DNA of 64,000 nucleotides from Papiliotrema nemorosa (lineage: Eukaryota; Basidiomycota; Tremellomycetes; Tremellales; Rhynchogastremaceae): assembly GCA_032158125.1 (NCBI GenBank), contig JASKOT010000007.1, positions 496,001 through 560,000 of the forward strand, given 5' to 3'. Each line of letters begins with the position of its first letter. Position 1 is the first letter of the stretch. Shown here piece after piece: positions 26,272 to 38,252 of this stretch. The notes under the pieces are model-generated. The model saw only the letters and a program-made list of their open reading frames with translations. It made no database searches and was not told the origin of the DNA. Both the position numbers and the translations under genes were made by a program.

Positions 26272-27345
26272 CTAAGCATCTGCCTCTTCCGCCTCTGATC
26301 CCAGAGAGTCGGAAACGGCCCACCTCCTCATGCCCACGATGTCAACTTTGATCCCTCGTTCTTTACCCCATTCTTCCAATACCTCACCGACCTTTCTCTC
26401 TTCACCCATCATCATGAATTGCTGCTCTAATAATACCTCTCCATCGTCCAAATCCTTATCAGAGGCTGATCTTTTGATGACTCTAGTGGGGAATCCGACA
26501 GTTTGGCGCGATACCGTTCGTGCCAGTTTTGACAAGTCCTGTTCCAGCTCTACTCCTTGGGGACCATGTATCAATGTTGCGATGGGTTTCTCGACATCCA
26601 GAGATTTAGCAGCGAGGACGATGATTGATCCAATTTTTCCTTCCGTCCCTGATACCCCTCCATGAGCGTAACATCCAGGCACATATCGGACCTCTGCAGA
26701 AGATGGGAAAGGCGCAGCGAACGACACCGCCCTCAGCAATTTCAAGTTCTCACCAGTCGATCCAAGCGCAGCAAGGAGTGATTGTTGGATGGTGGTTGGG
26801 TCTGTTGTCGGTATAGGCGCATCATCCTTCGAGTTTTCCGATGGTAGAGCGATCAATGGTGCAGAAAGAAGAGCGGGGGAGGGGAAATCGAGTATGGGGT
26901 CTTGTCCCGGTACAGGAGCTTTCGGTTCTCCTTCTGTCGGAACGTCCAGAAACGCCGCTGTACCCGCTACTCCTTTTGCGGTATTTAAAAATACCTCGTT
27001 ACGAGCTACAAAATCGGTTTCGCATCCTAGATGAACCATGGATACTCTCTTGCCTGAGAGCAGGGAGACAGCGATGGTACCTTCGTTGGTTGATCTACCG
27101 GAGACTTTGGCGGCTTTAGCTTCGGACGCAGAGGTGTGCTTGTCAAGCCAGGACAAAGCACGGTCGAGGTCGTTGGAAGATGCAGTGAGGGCTTCACGGG
27201 CTAATGACATGGGCACGGGTCGAGCTCGACGCAAGGCCGCAATGTTGGCAACGGAGGGTTTCACGGCATTAAATCGTGAGGAAGAGGTGTGGAGGCAGCG
27301 AGTAAAAGTCCCTATGGGCAGGAGGGAGGTGAGTGGACGAGGCAT
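26272..27345 (-). CDS. TSF1: Mitochondrial elongation factor Ts
   Basis: Nucleotide exchange factor for mitochondrial EF-Tu. A single exon of 357 aa from the ATG at 27345. The N-terminus is a presequence (basic, no acidic residues, RCLHTSSSRFNAVKPS, with a likely cleavage after this segment). The UBA-like helix pair follows (VPMSLAREALTASSNDLDRA, LSWLDKHT), then the EF-Ts core with VHLGCETDFVARNEVF, the motif that contacts EF-Tu. The rest is divergent, as usual in fungal mitochondrial EF-Ts. It ends 74 bp from the NOP9 stop in a convergent layout. The frame stays open upstream for 28 codons, but MPRPLTSLL is the best start for a presequence. Confidence 0.9.
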   Translation of the reverse strand: MPRPLTSLLPIGTFTRCLHTSSSRFNAVKPSVANIAALRRARPVPMSLAREALTASSNDLDRALSWLDKHTSASEAKAAKVSGRSTNEGTIAVSLLSGKRVSMVHLGCETDFVARNEVFLNTAKGVAGTAAFLDVPTEGEPKAPVPGQDPILDFPSPALLSAPLIALPSENSKDDAPIPTTDPTTIQQSLLAALGSTGENLKLLRAVSFAAPFPSSAEVRYVPGCYAHGGVSGTEGKIGSIIVLAAKSLDVEKPIATLIHGPQGVELEQDLSKLARTVSRQTVGFPTRVIKRSASDKDLDDGEVLLEQQFMMMGEERKVGEVLEEWGKERGIKVDIVGMRRWAVSDSLGSEAEEADA

Positions 27346-28958
27346 GGTGAGCTGAATGAATGGATAGGTAGGACGATGAAGTCTGAAATGTCCATGTCGG
27401 AAAGATGTTGGATCGAGTTCTGTAATCACGTGACTCTATTTAGTCGGTGGGTTACCACCTCTTACTCTCGTATACAATGAAATGTCCGCTCATTCGAGGA
27501 TGCCAATTGCGTTGTCTTAAGATGTAGTTCTCTGAAATGGTTCTCCATGTTATTCCTATAGCTCACAGGCGTCTTGCAGCGGATTGACGCGGAGTGCAGC
27601 ACCTTCTGAACGTAGTGGCAAAGATCGACCTTCTACTAACTTCCTCGTATCTAAGCCGTGCACCGATTTGCCTGCAGTGTGTACCCGGATGGACGCTCCG
27701 GATGGACGCTGGGAAGCGAAACCATTCTTGACTTTGTGTTACGAGGTCCGTCCGCATTCCTTGCTGCGCTTCATGCGCTGTCCCAGGCGGAGGCAAACCC
27801 TTGAGGAGCCATCGATTCAGTACCCTGTCATGGAGACCTTGCCCCATTGAATCTGAAAGACAAGTCCTCGCGAAACGGTTTAGCTCCGATGTTGAAGACA
27901 GCATGGACTTGAGTGAAGAGCCCTCGGCAGATGAGCCCTCCTTCGATGTCGGGCGCGGGTGTTGCAAATATCCGCCTCTCTCAAGTGCCCCTGTCCCCGC
28001 GAATACCCAGTTTTTTGGTGCTATCAGGGGTTCCCTGATTCTATCGAACATGCATGTCAAGTACAATCCCTTGCTGCTCACGTCTATGTCGTCCTTCACA
28101 TGTATAGGGTCTCGCTGCACCGCTGCGGGATTCTTCCTTCTCGGATGCAGATCAAGGCCCATTTACGAGAACGGGGCTCCATCACCGATCGCCGCCTGCC
28201 TTTCGCAGCTTACACTTGGTTGCCCGTCGACTGCCTTTCTCATGCAGGCTGTAAGAGCGATGTTGGGACGCAGCATGATCTTCTGCGCGTCCACTGCCCA
28301 GTGTCCAGCTCGCAGCGTGAGCGTTGTGGTTGGCAGGGTGTGTGTGTGTATCAGGGATTCAGGAAAGAATTAGAGACGCGAATTCCAGCGGCGCACCCTC
28401 GAATGGACAAGCATAGCTCTGGCTATCACCACCTCCTTTCTCCTCTCATCACTTTGAACCATTCACTCATCCTCAGCAGCGCACAACATAAGCTGAGCTA
28501 CGAAGGATCTCCACAACGAGGCCGTATACCGATCCCATACACGTGTGAAGGATCGTCTATCACGGGTCATCGTCTTTGCAGTCAAAAAGCCTCGCAACAA
28601 TAAGATTAGAGGTTGTTCGGGGTAAATCTATTTGGCACTAGGATCCCTTCTTGCCCGTTACATTCACCTCTTGGACACCGTCGACACCTTTGGTCTTATC
28701 ATTGCACCACTCATACACGGGTCGACCGTCAGTCTACCGATCGATCAACACCTGTAAGTGGTCCTCCATCAACGACAACGGGTGAAACCCGTACGAGGCA
28801 GGAAGGCCGGGCGAGACAGCTCTAGCCTGGGTTGCGCATTCATCTATTCATCTCACGAATGGTCTCGTGGCCAGTCCCTTCTTGCCAAACACCTCCCAAG
28901 GTGTTCACTACCTATACAAACAGACCACAATCCACCTTGCTCTCCCTCACCGATCACC
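27346..28958. promoter_or_regulatory. Long upstream region of the hybrid histidine kinase gene
   Basis: 1.6 kb between divergent genes, the longest gap in the core region. It carries three overlapping open frames of about 190-214 codons (27801-28373 +, 27959-28603 +, 27563-28162 -). They resemble no family and have Arg/Ser/Cys-rich, shadow-like composition. I read this as promoter plus a long 5' UTR of the kinase gene, with many short upstream ATGs. The part nearest the kinase start (from about 28840) is C/T-rich. Confidence 0.4.
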
Positions 28959-31900
28959 ATGTCCTTTCCAGAAGCTGACAAGCAGTCTTTCGGCTACTTG
29001 TCTGTACCCCTCCAACAATCCAACAGTAGTGTCGATCCTCTTACCCCACCCATCACCCCCGACGTCCACACGACCGCACTGCCCATTTCTCCCTCTCAGT
29101 CCGACATTGAGCTAGCCAGCATCATGGCGACAGCTCTGTCGCCCGAGTCGGACGCATCCCCGTTCGAACAACACGTCTTATCCCTACTGTCATTGATCTC
29201 CCAACAAACTTCTCCAGCCTTCCCATTCCCAGAACAGCCTGCCTTCTCCCCCTTTCCCGGCGCCAAAACTCAAGCGCAAGATGCTATCGAACGTGGAATA
29301 GTAGCATTGGGACAGAGGATATGGCAAGCGGAGAGAGTAGGATTGAAAGATGCTCCACCGCTGGAATCACGACAACAGAGCATTCTCACCCCTGCATGGA
29401 CACCTCCCGTACATGACGCGCCCGGGCAGTCGACCGCCATGTGTCCAACATGCACTCGACCTGTAGATCAAGCACTTCCTACATCAGCCACGTTCCCCGT
29501 TCTATCATCCCATCCTCTTGCGACTTCCCTGTCTACTCCCCCTGCACAGCTATCCACTATCCGCCCGCTCGTCACGCCCGGTCTCAACCCTACTCCACAC
29601 AGCATTATCACCAACTCGAACGGTGCAAGCGTGCTGACGGGTGGCCCAGGTGCAGCATCATGGTCCGTCCGAGGGTCAGTCGGAGAGAGCGGAATGACGG
29701 CGGAGAAGGAGCTCGAGCTGCTGAAAGCACAAGTTCAGGATATCGCTCGAGTCTGTAAAGCTGTCGCGACTGGTGATCTCACGCAAAAGATCATTGTACC
29801 CGTCGAAGGACAAGCCATGACAGAATTGAAGGATATCATCAACTCCATGGTGGACCGATTGAAGACGTTTGCGGTGGAAGTGGAACGTGTATCGCTGGAG
29901 GTCGGAACTCAAGGAAAGCTCGGCGGACAAGCTGTTGTCGAAGGTGTCGAGGGAACTTGGAGAGAATTAACGGCCGTCGTCAACAAGCTCGCAGCAAACT
30001 TGACGTCTCAAGTCCGAAGCATCGCCAAGGTCACAAAGGCCGTCGCCAAGGGAGACTTGAGTGAGACGATCGATGTCGAGGCGAGCGGAGAGATCGCAGA
30101 ACTCAAGACTACTGTCAACGGAATGGTAAGCCGCCTCATCTGTGTATCTCAGAAGGAAGAGTTGACGTGTAGGTGATGTCACTACGAACGCTCGCAGACG
30201 AAGTCTCGCGTGTTTCTCTCGAAGTCGGTTCTCAAGGTAAACTAGGTGGTCAAGCATATGTGCCAGATGTCGAAGGGGTATGGAAAGATTTGACGGTCAA
30301 CGTGAGTTTACATACAGAAGACTTGCTGAGATCTAGGTGAATCGAATGTGTGAATCCCTGACGACTCAAGTGAGGTCTATCGGTAGCGTCACTACTGCTG
30401 TTGCCCGTGGGGATTTGTCCAAAATGATTGAGATCGAAGCAGAGGGAGAGATGGCAGTCTTGAAGAACGTAAGATCGGCCTATAGGCTTCGCTCACCTTA
30501 GACTGTCAACTCCATGGTCCGGCAACTCACTGTATTTGCCAATGAAGTCACGCGTGTGGCCCTGGAGGTCGGTACGCAGGGTATCCTAGGCGGTCAAGCC
30601 GTCGTACCAGGAGTCGAAGGTGTCTGGGACGACTTAACGACGAACGTCAACGTCAGCCAGCACGATACCTACATTTGTATTTAGCTGACGCCACAGAAAA
30701 TGGCTCGAAATCTTACCGAGCAGGTGCGAGAGATTGCCGAGGTGACAAAATCGGTCGCCCGGGGAGATTTAACCAAGACCGTCAATGCCGATGTCCAGGG
30801 AGAGATTCTCGACTTGAAGATCACGGTCAATGAAATGGTTGCCCAATTGACCGTATTTGCCGCAGAAGTCACTCGAGTGTCGTTGGAAGTAGGAACAGAA
30901 GGAAAACTAGGAGGTCAGGCATTGGTGCCCAATGTTGAAGGAACCTGGATGGTGTTAACGGACAATGTCAACCTGATGGTGAGCTGCCTCAACCGCTTAG
31001 CATGCCGAAGCTGACCTGTAGGCTCTGAACTTGACAACACAAGTGCGAAGTTTGGCCGAAGTGTGAGTCTGACCGGCCAGGAGATGGTCAAGCTCACAAG
31101 CAGCACCACAGCTGTGGCAGCAGGAGATTTGAGCAAGAAGATCAACGTCGAAGCGTTCGGAGAAATTCTCGAGCTCAAGGTTCGTGCATTTCAAAAGCCC
31201 GACTGATAAGTAGAGCACTGTCAACAACATGGTGGAATCTCTACGATCGTTCTCCTCAGAAGTCACGCGTGTCGCTCGAGAAGTCGGTACCGATGGTCGA
31301 CTCGGTGGACAAGCTCGTGTACCTGGCGTGGCTGGTACCTGGAAAGACCTGACGGATTGTGTCAACATCATGGCCGCAAACCTGACCGAACAAGTGCGAA
31401 CGATCGCACATGCTACTGTCAGTTGACCTGTCCGATGTTTGGCTCCAGACTGACTCATAGACCGCGGTCGCTCGAGGTGACTTGACGCAAAAGGTCGTCG
31501 GCGTCAAGGTCTCTGGAGAGATTCTCGACTTGGTCAACACGATCAATAATATGATTGACCAACTAGCAATTTTCGCCGCAGAGGTCACGCGTGTCGCTCG
31601 TGAGGTTGGAACAGAGGGAAAGCTGGGAGTCCAGGCAGAGGTCGAGAACGTCGAGGGGACATGGCAAGAGATCACGTATGTCGAGTCAAACCAGGATCAA
31701 ATCGTCACAGCTGATGCAACAGTTTCAACGTCAACACCATGGCTACCAATCTTACATCCCAAGTCCGAGCTTTCGCCCAAATTTCCGCGGCCGCTACCGA
31801 CGGAGATTTCACCCGATTCATCACGGTCGAAGCAAGTGGTGAGATGGACTCGCTAAAAACGAAGATCAATCAAATGGTGTACAATCTACGAGAGTCGATC

Positions 31901-33714
31901 GAAAAGAATACCTCGGCCCGACAACAGGCAGAAAGCGCAAACAGGAGTAAGAGTGAATTCTTGGCCAACATGTCGCACGAAATCCGAACGCCAATGAACG
32001 GTATCATCGGAATGACCGTGTTGACGTTGGAATCAGAGTTGACGAGACAACAACGAGAGAACTTGATGATCGTCTCGAGTCTGGCTTCGTCCTTGCTCAC
32101 CATTATCGACGATATTCTCGATATTTCTAAGAGTAAGTCGTCATGCCCACACGCGCTGACAAGCAGTCGAGGCGGGCCGAATGACTATGGAGCAGATCCC
32201 CTTCTCACTTCGATTGGCGGTGTTCTCAGTGCTCAAGACTCTTTGCGTAAAGGCGTCGCAGAACAAGCTGGACCTAATCTTCGATATCGACCCGACAATC
32301 CCAGATCAACTCATCGGTGACCCATTACGTCTTCGTCAAGTCATCACCAATCTCATCGGAAACGCTGTCAAGTTTACCACCAAGGGATCCGTCGCCCTGT
32401 CATGCCGGACCAAAGGATACATCGATGGCGCGGCCGAGCTCGAGTTTGTCGTTGCCGACACAGGTATCGGAATCAAGCAAGACAAACTGGACGTCATTTT
32501 CGATACCTTTGCCCAAGCAGACGGTTCGACTACTCGTAAATACGGAGGTACCGGTCTTGGTCTGACCATCTCGAAACGGCTCGTCAACCTCATGGGCGGA
32601 TCGCTTTGGGTCGAATCCGAGTATGGACAAGGATCGCGATTCTACTTTACCACTTTGGCCGAGATGAACTCGTTCTCTCATGAGCAAATCATCGAGCGAT
32701 TGGCACCTTGGGCAGGACGATATCTTCTGTTTATCGACACTCTGGGCGACGAGACGGGCATCGCACAAATGTTGACGGAACTGAACCTCAAACCGATTGT
32801 CATTCACTCTGTTGCCGAGGTTTGGAACTTGAAACAGGGAATCACTTTCGATACGATGATCGTGGACAGTCTAAGCGCTGCTGAGCGATTGCGTACGGTC
32901 GAACATCTCCGTTACATTCCTATTGTCCTGCTCGCACCGTCGAATCGACCCCCAGGACCGGACAACCCGTCGTTCATCGATCTACCCGAAAATAGGCGAA
33001 AGTTGCTAGCATTGCCGTCGGCTTCTGACCAGATGTTGTCACCTATCCCGGTCAAGGATTGCCTGGAAATGGGTATCAACACGTACTACACCACACCGCT
33101 CAACTTGCAAGAGCTTTCCAACGCCATTGTACCTGCTCTCGAATCGCACCAGGTCCAACCGGGAGATGCGGTCAAGGACACTGTGCTAAACATTCTCTTG
33201 GCGGAAGATAACCTGGTCAATCAGAAATTGGCAGTCAAGCTGTTGGAGGTGGCGGGACATAAGATTGAAGTTGCCGATAATGGAGAGATTGCTTTGGAGA
33301 AATACAAGTGAGCTGCCGATGTTGCATAATTGGTATCAGCTGACCATTAGACGCCAAAGAGTCAGCTCGACGCCATTTGATGTCATTCTCATGGATGTGT
33401 CTATGCCTGTCATGGGTGGCATGGAGGCAACAGGTCTGATCCGGGATCACGAACAAAGCGAAAACATACCTAGGACGCCTATTATTGCCCTAACCGCTCA
33501 CGCTATGATAGGTGACAAGGAGAGATGTCTCGCAGCTGGGTGAGTTACACTTTGCTCCGTGAGATTGATCGCTAATGCGGACAGTATGGACGAGTATGTG
33601 GCGAAGCCTTTGAGGCGAGGGGATCTCTTGGCTAGTATAGCAAAAGTCTTGACGCCCAAGACGGGCGGAGCGAGCATGACGACACTCGATATGCCTCCAC
33701 TGTTTTCGAGGTAG
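28959..33714 (+). CDS. NIK1: Group III hybrid histidine kinase (Nik1 type) with seven HAMP repeats
   Basis: Cytosolic two-component sensor feeding the HOG osmotic-stress pathway; the target through which fludioxonil and similar fungicides act. After a Ser/Pro-rich N-terminus, seven HAMP units are visible. They are marked by [66 protein letters not shown] and [11 protein letters not shown], and are separated by six linker units of the type [12 protein letters not shown]. The histidine kinase follows: H-box [15 protein letters not shown] (about 31960), N-box [16 protein letters not shown]1 VADTGIGI and G2 [10 protein letters not shown] degenerate receiver-like segment and then the true receiver come last ([14 protein letters not shown], phospho-acceptor Asp in [20 protein letters not shown], Lys in YVAKPL). 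About ten short introns. All catalytic residues are present. Stop TAG 33712-33714. Confidence 0.95.
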
Positions 33715-34428
33715 TGCATGAGCGGACAGAACGCGAACTTGGCGCATTGACGACCTTGTACGAACAGGAATGACCTCTATCTAGGATATCTTGGATCCTG
33801 AATTTTATGGCTTCTATACCGTATACCTCATATGACATATACTGCCCCTTCCACAAATATCTAGCTGCTCTAGGATGGATGCATCCTGCTGCGCGAATCT
33901 AAGTCCTATCGCAGAGCATTTTTCTTCCGATCGAGAGTTGCCAAGCTCAGAAATGATCGACCTGTACACCCTCATCGCCCCGCTGATCCAATAACGAGCC
34001 ACTCGGCCGTCCTTTCAAATATGGGAGATCCCATCTCACATTCAACATGTGATCCTTTGATCTGCGCTCCAGTGACTCCACCGATCTTCGGTCTTCGAAA
34101 GGAAAAGCATGGGCTCGGGGGGCTATGGCGAGACTAGGAGGTAAGAGTGAAAGGTCCAGAGAGGGCTTACGGGGTGTATGAAAGGTTTGGAAAGGTGAAC
34201 AAAGAAGGTGTGAGTGATCAGACCAGCATCTTTGCCCTTCAAATACCGCCAGACTTTGGGACAGAGTCTGTGACTCGCTCTAGTTTATCCCTCTTTTCTC
34301 GAAGGTGAATCTCACCTTGACCATTGACCACACCTTGACCTTTCTTTGCATTGACGAATTCGAGTGCCTCCACGGTTGTCTCGAATACCTTTTCGGCAAG
34401 AAATCATCAGTGGCCCGACCGACCCACC
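33715..34428. other. Intergenic, 0.7 kb
   Basis: Holds the kinase 3' end and the promoter of the next gene. No open frame worth calling; a TTGACC-containing repeat (cttgacc at about 34315 and 34333) lies shortly before the next start. Nothing else seen. Confidence 0.4.
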
Positions 34429-35544
34429 ATGTTCTCCCTTTCCCTCCCGCCCCGGGTCCATTCAGTAACCCACCATTCCCTATTCGCCTCTCCCGCCATC
34501 GCCCTGGCGTTTACAGCCCTGTCACTCTTGTTATTAGTCTTAGTCTTGTTATCTGTCCCAGGACCGATCAAGGGGTTGTACTGGTTCTCCATCCCTGCGG
34601 AAGTTAGCGGGATGGGTAAACTCTCCGCTGGTGTTCTCGGATGGTGCGGTGAGTAATCCCCCTGATCGCCCCTCCCCCCTCATTCTTACATGTGATGCCT
34701 GAACTCATGCCAGAACTCGACACGTCCAACTGTACCTATGCGCCTTTGTCCAACAACGCCTATCTGTCCACAATGATCGATACCGGTATGGCTCTCACTG
34801 TCCGTATCATGCTCCCTCTCGCATGTTACTGGTCCATTGTCACTCTGGTCTTTTGGGTCCTGTTGTCCATCCTCTCGTCAGCGGGATACAAGATCAATGA
34901 TCTCGATTCCATCTCTCGCCATCTCAAATTTGCCGTGGTGGAAGCTTGCGTCCTTTGCGTCACGCTATTCGGCAATGTCCTCTGTTGGTTGGCTTTTGGT
35001 CTAGGTAGAGAAGCCTACCTGAGCGTCAAGACGGGTGGAGGGAAACCTAAATCGGGCAGAGCAATGGAAGTGACAGCTGTGGCGGCGCTCATGTCCCTCT
35101 TTGCGTTTTTTGTCGCTGTGTGGGGACTCCATTTGAGGTTGAGAAACGCCCAGGCGCAGTGGAAGGAAGAGGCAGTGATGGTTCGTCGAAGATCCATGGC
35201 GCTTTCGGCTGCTGGGGCGGCGGGTAGGAACAGCTCGTTGGGAGTGAATGTGGAGAAAGGATCGGGGAGATGGAGCGATGTGCCAGAGTACAACGGCCAG
35301 GCAGGGGGTGGGGCGGGCTACAGAGGAAGTATGGTCAAGGATCCAAGGTATGAAGACGAGGAGCGACTTGAAGCCGAGTTGGAAATGGCGAAGAGAAATT
35401 CGAGGGATCAAGAGATGATGCTGAGACGAGCGTCGTGAGTAGGTGGTCGTAGCCAGCGAAAGGAGTCATGACTGATGTGGCAGTTCCCTGTCTCCGCATG
35501 ACACTCCATACGCCATCGCCCAGCCCCGGGACGCCAGAGGTTGA
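34429..35544 (+). CDS. Four-span membrane protein of the PalI/Rim9-Sur7 type
   Basis: Three exons join in frame, with introns at about 34650-34711 and 35436-35482. An early hydrophobic segment (IALAFTALSLLLLVLVLLSV) is followed by an extracytoplasmic loop with YWFSIPAEVSGMGKLSAGVL, C and DTSNCTYAP. Three further spans come next: LTVRIMLPLACYWSIVTLVF, FAVVEACVLCVTLFGNVLCW and VAALMSLFAFFVAVWGLHLR. A basic then acidic cytoplasmic tail with RNSSLGV and a helix (EERLEAELEMAKRNS) ends at TGA 35544. One span, a Cys-containing loop and three more spans is the layout of fungal PalI/Rim9 and Sur7 proteins, which act in ambient-pH sensing and eisosomes. The exact subfamily is uncertain. Confidence 0.7.
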
Positions 35545-35811
35545 GATGAGGTGAGGCGGCGACGTGAGCGGTCTTGTGAAAGCGAGAGAGGTAGTTGCTA
35601 CCTGTGTCGACTCCGTAATAGTAGCCTTGATTCGATCCTGTAACCTGTAATCCGTGGCACCACCTTAGATTTACACTTGGTCAGTATACACGCATGTATA
35701 TCAGTAGCCCTTTATGCCCTGGTGCCAGCACTCGGACCCACATAATCGACTCATAGAGATGTCAATCGCATAGAAAGACCATCGCAGCTACCTACCCTCC
35801 TCGTCCGCAAA

Positions 35812-37277
35812 TCACCTCCCGTATCCATTCCCATTCCCGTTGGGATTCCCATTCGCCGTCGGACTCTTGCTTGCGTCCTTGAGCGCCTGTTGCTCCTGTA
35901 TGTACGCGTGTGCCGACCTCGGTGCTTCCAGTAATGAAACATCGACCATGTAATCGTCTGGTGTTTTTGTCCGTGACATTGTTCTCGGGTCCCAGACGAT
36001 AAACGGTCCTTGGGCCATTTTCGGAGCGTGGTCGGGTAGAGGAGTGATGATGGGGTAGTTGGGGTTCATCCACACTTGCATCTCGATGTGATACCTCCAT
36101 CCGCGGTTATACCTGATAGTAAGCAAAGCGGATCACCGTTGACTGGCTTGCTCACAGCTCTTCTGCCACTTCGAGTTGTAATGTATCTTGAGGTGAAGCG
36201 TAAAAGGCGTATAACAGCGTGTCTTCAGTGAAATTTGGTATTTTCGATTGGACAGACGGAGCGACGACATTGTAGCATTGAGGTAGGTGGAAGTTTTCGT
36301 CCAGGCGAGTTGACATTTCCAGTGATCTCGGATCTTGCCATGGTGTCACCAACGAGGAGTATAGCGGTCTATCGTTAGCAAACCCCATCATTAGCCATAG
36401 CCGAGCTCACTCTTCTGAATTGATGTCCATCCCCAACTCGCTCAAATCCTCGCCGAATTGCATGATTCCTCGGTCATTCTTCCCCATGCTCATCTTGATC
36501 TCATACAGCAGGGCCTTCAATCCCCATTTATCCGCCGGAGACGTCAATATTTGTTGAACAGGCCGCAGAACACTGGGCTGTCCACCTTCTCCTAGTACAC
36601 CTCTACTTGGACTCGTCCTCCCTCCCCATGAATCCATGGTCCCAGGTAAAGGCGGCACCGTTGATGGTGTTGCCGAACTTGATGTTGTTCCATTGATCAG
36701 GGATGGAGGTGGGGATAGATTCCCAGAGGCGAGGTTGACATAATTGGATATCTGACATCAGGTCTTGTTTCACTCATCACGCCAACGTGACCAACCCTGT
36801 CTGCAGACTCCCTTGCTCCGCCTGATAATGCTGGAAACTCGTCGCCTAGACCATTTGGACGTGACGTAGGTGATGTACCTATACCGGGCGGTGGAGGTGG
36901 TGCCAAACCCGGTGCACCTTGCATGAAGAGTTGTTGTTGCGGTGGGAGATGTGAGGAAGAAGAAGAGGTTTGTGCTTGAGAGGCATATGTTGAATTATGT
37001 GAACCCAACGCTGGAAAGTCGCTCGTTTCTGGCTATCAGCTTGTTGTTCCTTGTCACTGTGGTCTTTAGCTCACCGGCTGTACTCCTGCTTCCAAATCCT
37101 GGGGGTGCTGCCCCTGCTGAACCTCCTCTTGTCAGTTGCCCGACTGGAGGAAAGCTAGGCGCCGCGCCTGTCCTGTACCCCGGCGGGGGAAACGTCGGTG
37201 GTTGGGATCTCGAGGCTGATATATAAGTCTGGTTGCATTTTCTCGTGTAGACAATACATACGCGTCTGTCGATTCAT
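35812..37277 (-). CDS. NOT2: CCR4-NOT complex subunit Not2 (Cdc36/CNOT2)
   Basis: Part of the main mRNA deadenylation complex. The N-terminal half is low-complexity Pro/Gly/Ser/Gln (SRSQPPTFPPPGYRTG, LPPQQQLFMQGAPGLAPP) with the short GDEFPALSG motif seen in NOT2 proteins. The C-terminal NOT box follows: ADKWGLKALLYEIKMSMGKN, GEDLSELGMDINSEE, YSSLVTPWQDP, LPQCYNVV, FTEDTLLYAFYASPQD, ELYNRGWRYHIEMQVWM, KMAQGPFIVWDP. It ends with an Asn/Gly tail at 35812. The start is inferred: ATG at 37277 in a 16-nt first exon spliced over a 45-nt intron to 37217. Downstream frames agree without any break. Confidence 0.9.
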
Positions 37278-38252
37278 CTGAATGATACCTGCGAGCGATC
37301 AGGAAGACCTATCTGGGCGTCGTCAAAGGGGTGATCGACGATATTAGGTGGTGGACAGACGGTGAGGAAGGGGGGTGAGTGGCGGGATTATACCGGCGTT
37401 TTAGGGCGGGTGGCACTGACTTCCTCATGGGATCATACTCTGGCATTCGCTTTATACCTTGTAAAGAGTCACGACCAACATGGTAAGCTGCTAGTGCCGA
37501 TACAGGGCTCTCAGCTGACTAGTAGTCATCAGAATTAAGGTATACCCAGAATACCCAGCTCGAGCAGCGTAGGTCGTATATGAGGGAAGAATGAACAATT
37601 GTATCTGACTCGCTAGTGCACACTCGATATACCGGTACCGGACACCCAGATATCTCCAAATAGTGGGTTCAAAGGCAATCGACAAGGTAGACTGCTTATC
37701 TCAGCGAATGGTTGACGCATCAACATCGAGATACAATGGCAGCGATAGTTGGTCATCCACCTCTACTCGCCTACCTGGCAATAGCGGATGGCGAGTGTCA
37801 AGCGCGAGAGCGATTCGAAGTCTTGGAGGTGAGCTTTCTTTTGCGAGAACCCCATGAGCTGACATAATAGCGGATGTTACAGCCCTGTGGACATCCTCCA
37901 GCCAAGACGGACGATTAGGAAGGGTAGAAGGATAGAACGAAGAATGATCGTCACGCTGTAGCAGTTTCTGATTCCTGTTGTATCTTCATGCACCGTACAT
38001 GACCATATGCCGTCCCTCGCTCCATGCTCTGCTGCTCCTAGTTGACAGTATCATGACTCTGTATGCATTTGCGAGGCTAGCCATTCTGGGAGCCCCTCTT
38101 GATCTGCCACCGCGTCGCGAGGTGTTTCATCTTTCAACCTCCTGTCACATCGACCTCAAGACTGTTCGCTCTTTCACCCTCTCTATCCTCTACCGGGCTC
38201 TTCCTCGACTCCGTGACACTCATCCAATCTCCATCTCCTCTTCGCCCTCAAA
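37278..38252. other. Divergent intergenic region NOT2 / septin
   Basis: 975 bp. It contains the possible small gene at 37735-37916 and CT-rich promoter sequence before the septin start (about 38130-38250). Confidence 0.4.
37735..37916 (+). CDS. Possible small two-exon gene (46 aa)
   Basis: ATG at 37735 opens MAAIVGHPPLLAYLAIADGE and runs into a good donor (GAG|GTGAGC, about 37828). An acceptor (CATAATAG) about 45 nt later, with a GAGCTGAC branch site, leads in frame to RMLQPCGHPPAKTDD and TAG. Canonical intron signals and in-frame joining favour a real small protein. The length and lack of recognisable homologues argue against it. It could also be an exon of a longer transcript. Confidence 0.35.

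Noticed and set aside
27563..28162. 199-codon minus-strand open frame before the kinase gene
   Set aside because: Shadow-like composition (Arg, Ser, Cys, Leu rich), overlaps two similarly long plus-strand frames, no family resemblance; G+C-rich DNA gives such frames by chance.
27801..28603. Two overlapping plus-strand frames of 190 and 214 codons
   Set aside because: They overlap in different phases and neither resembles a protein family; treated as leader sequence of the kinase gene.
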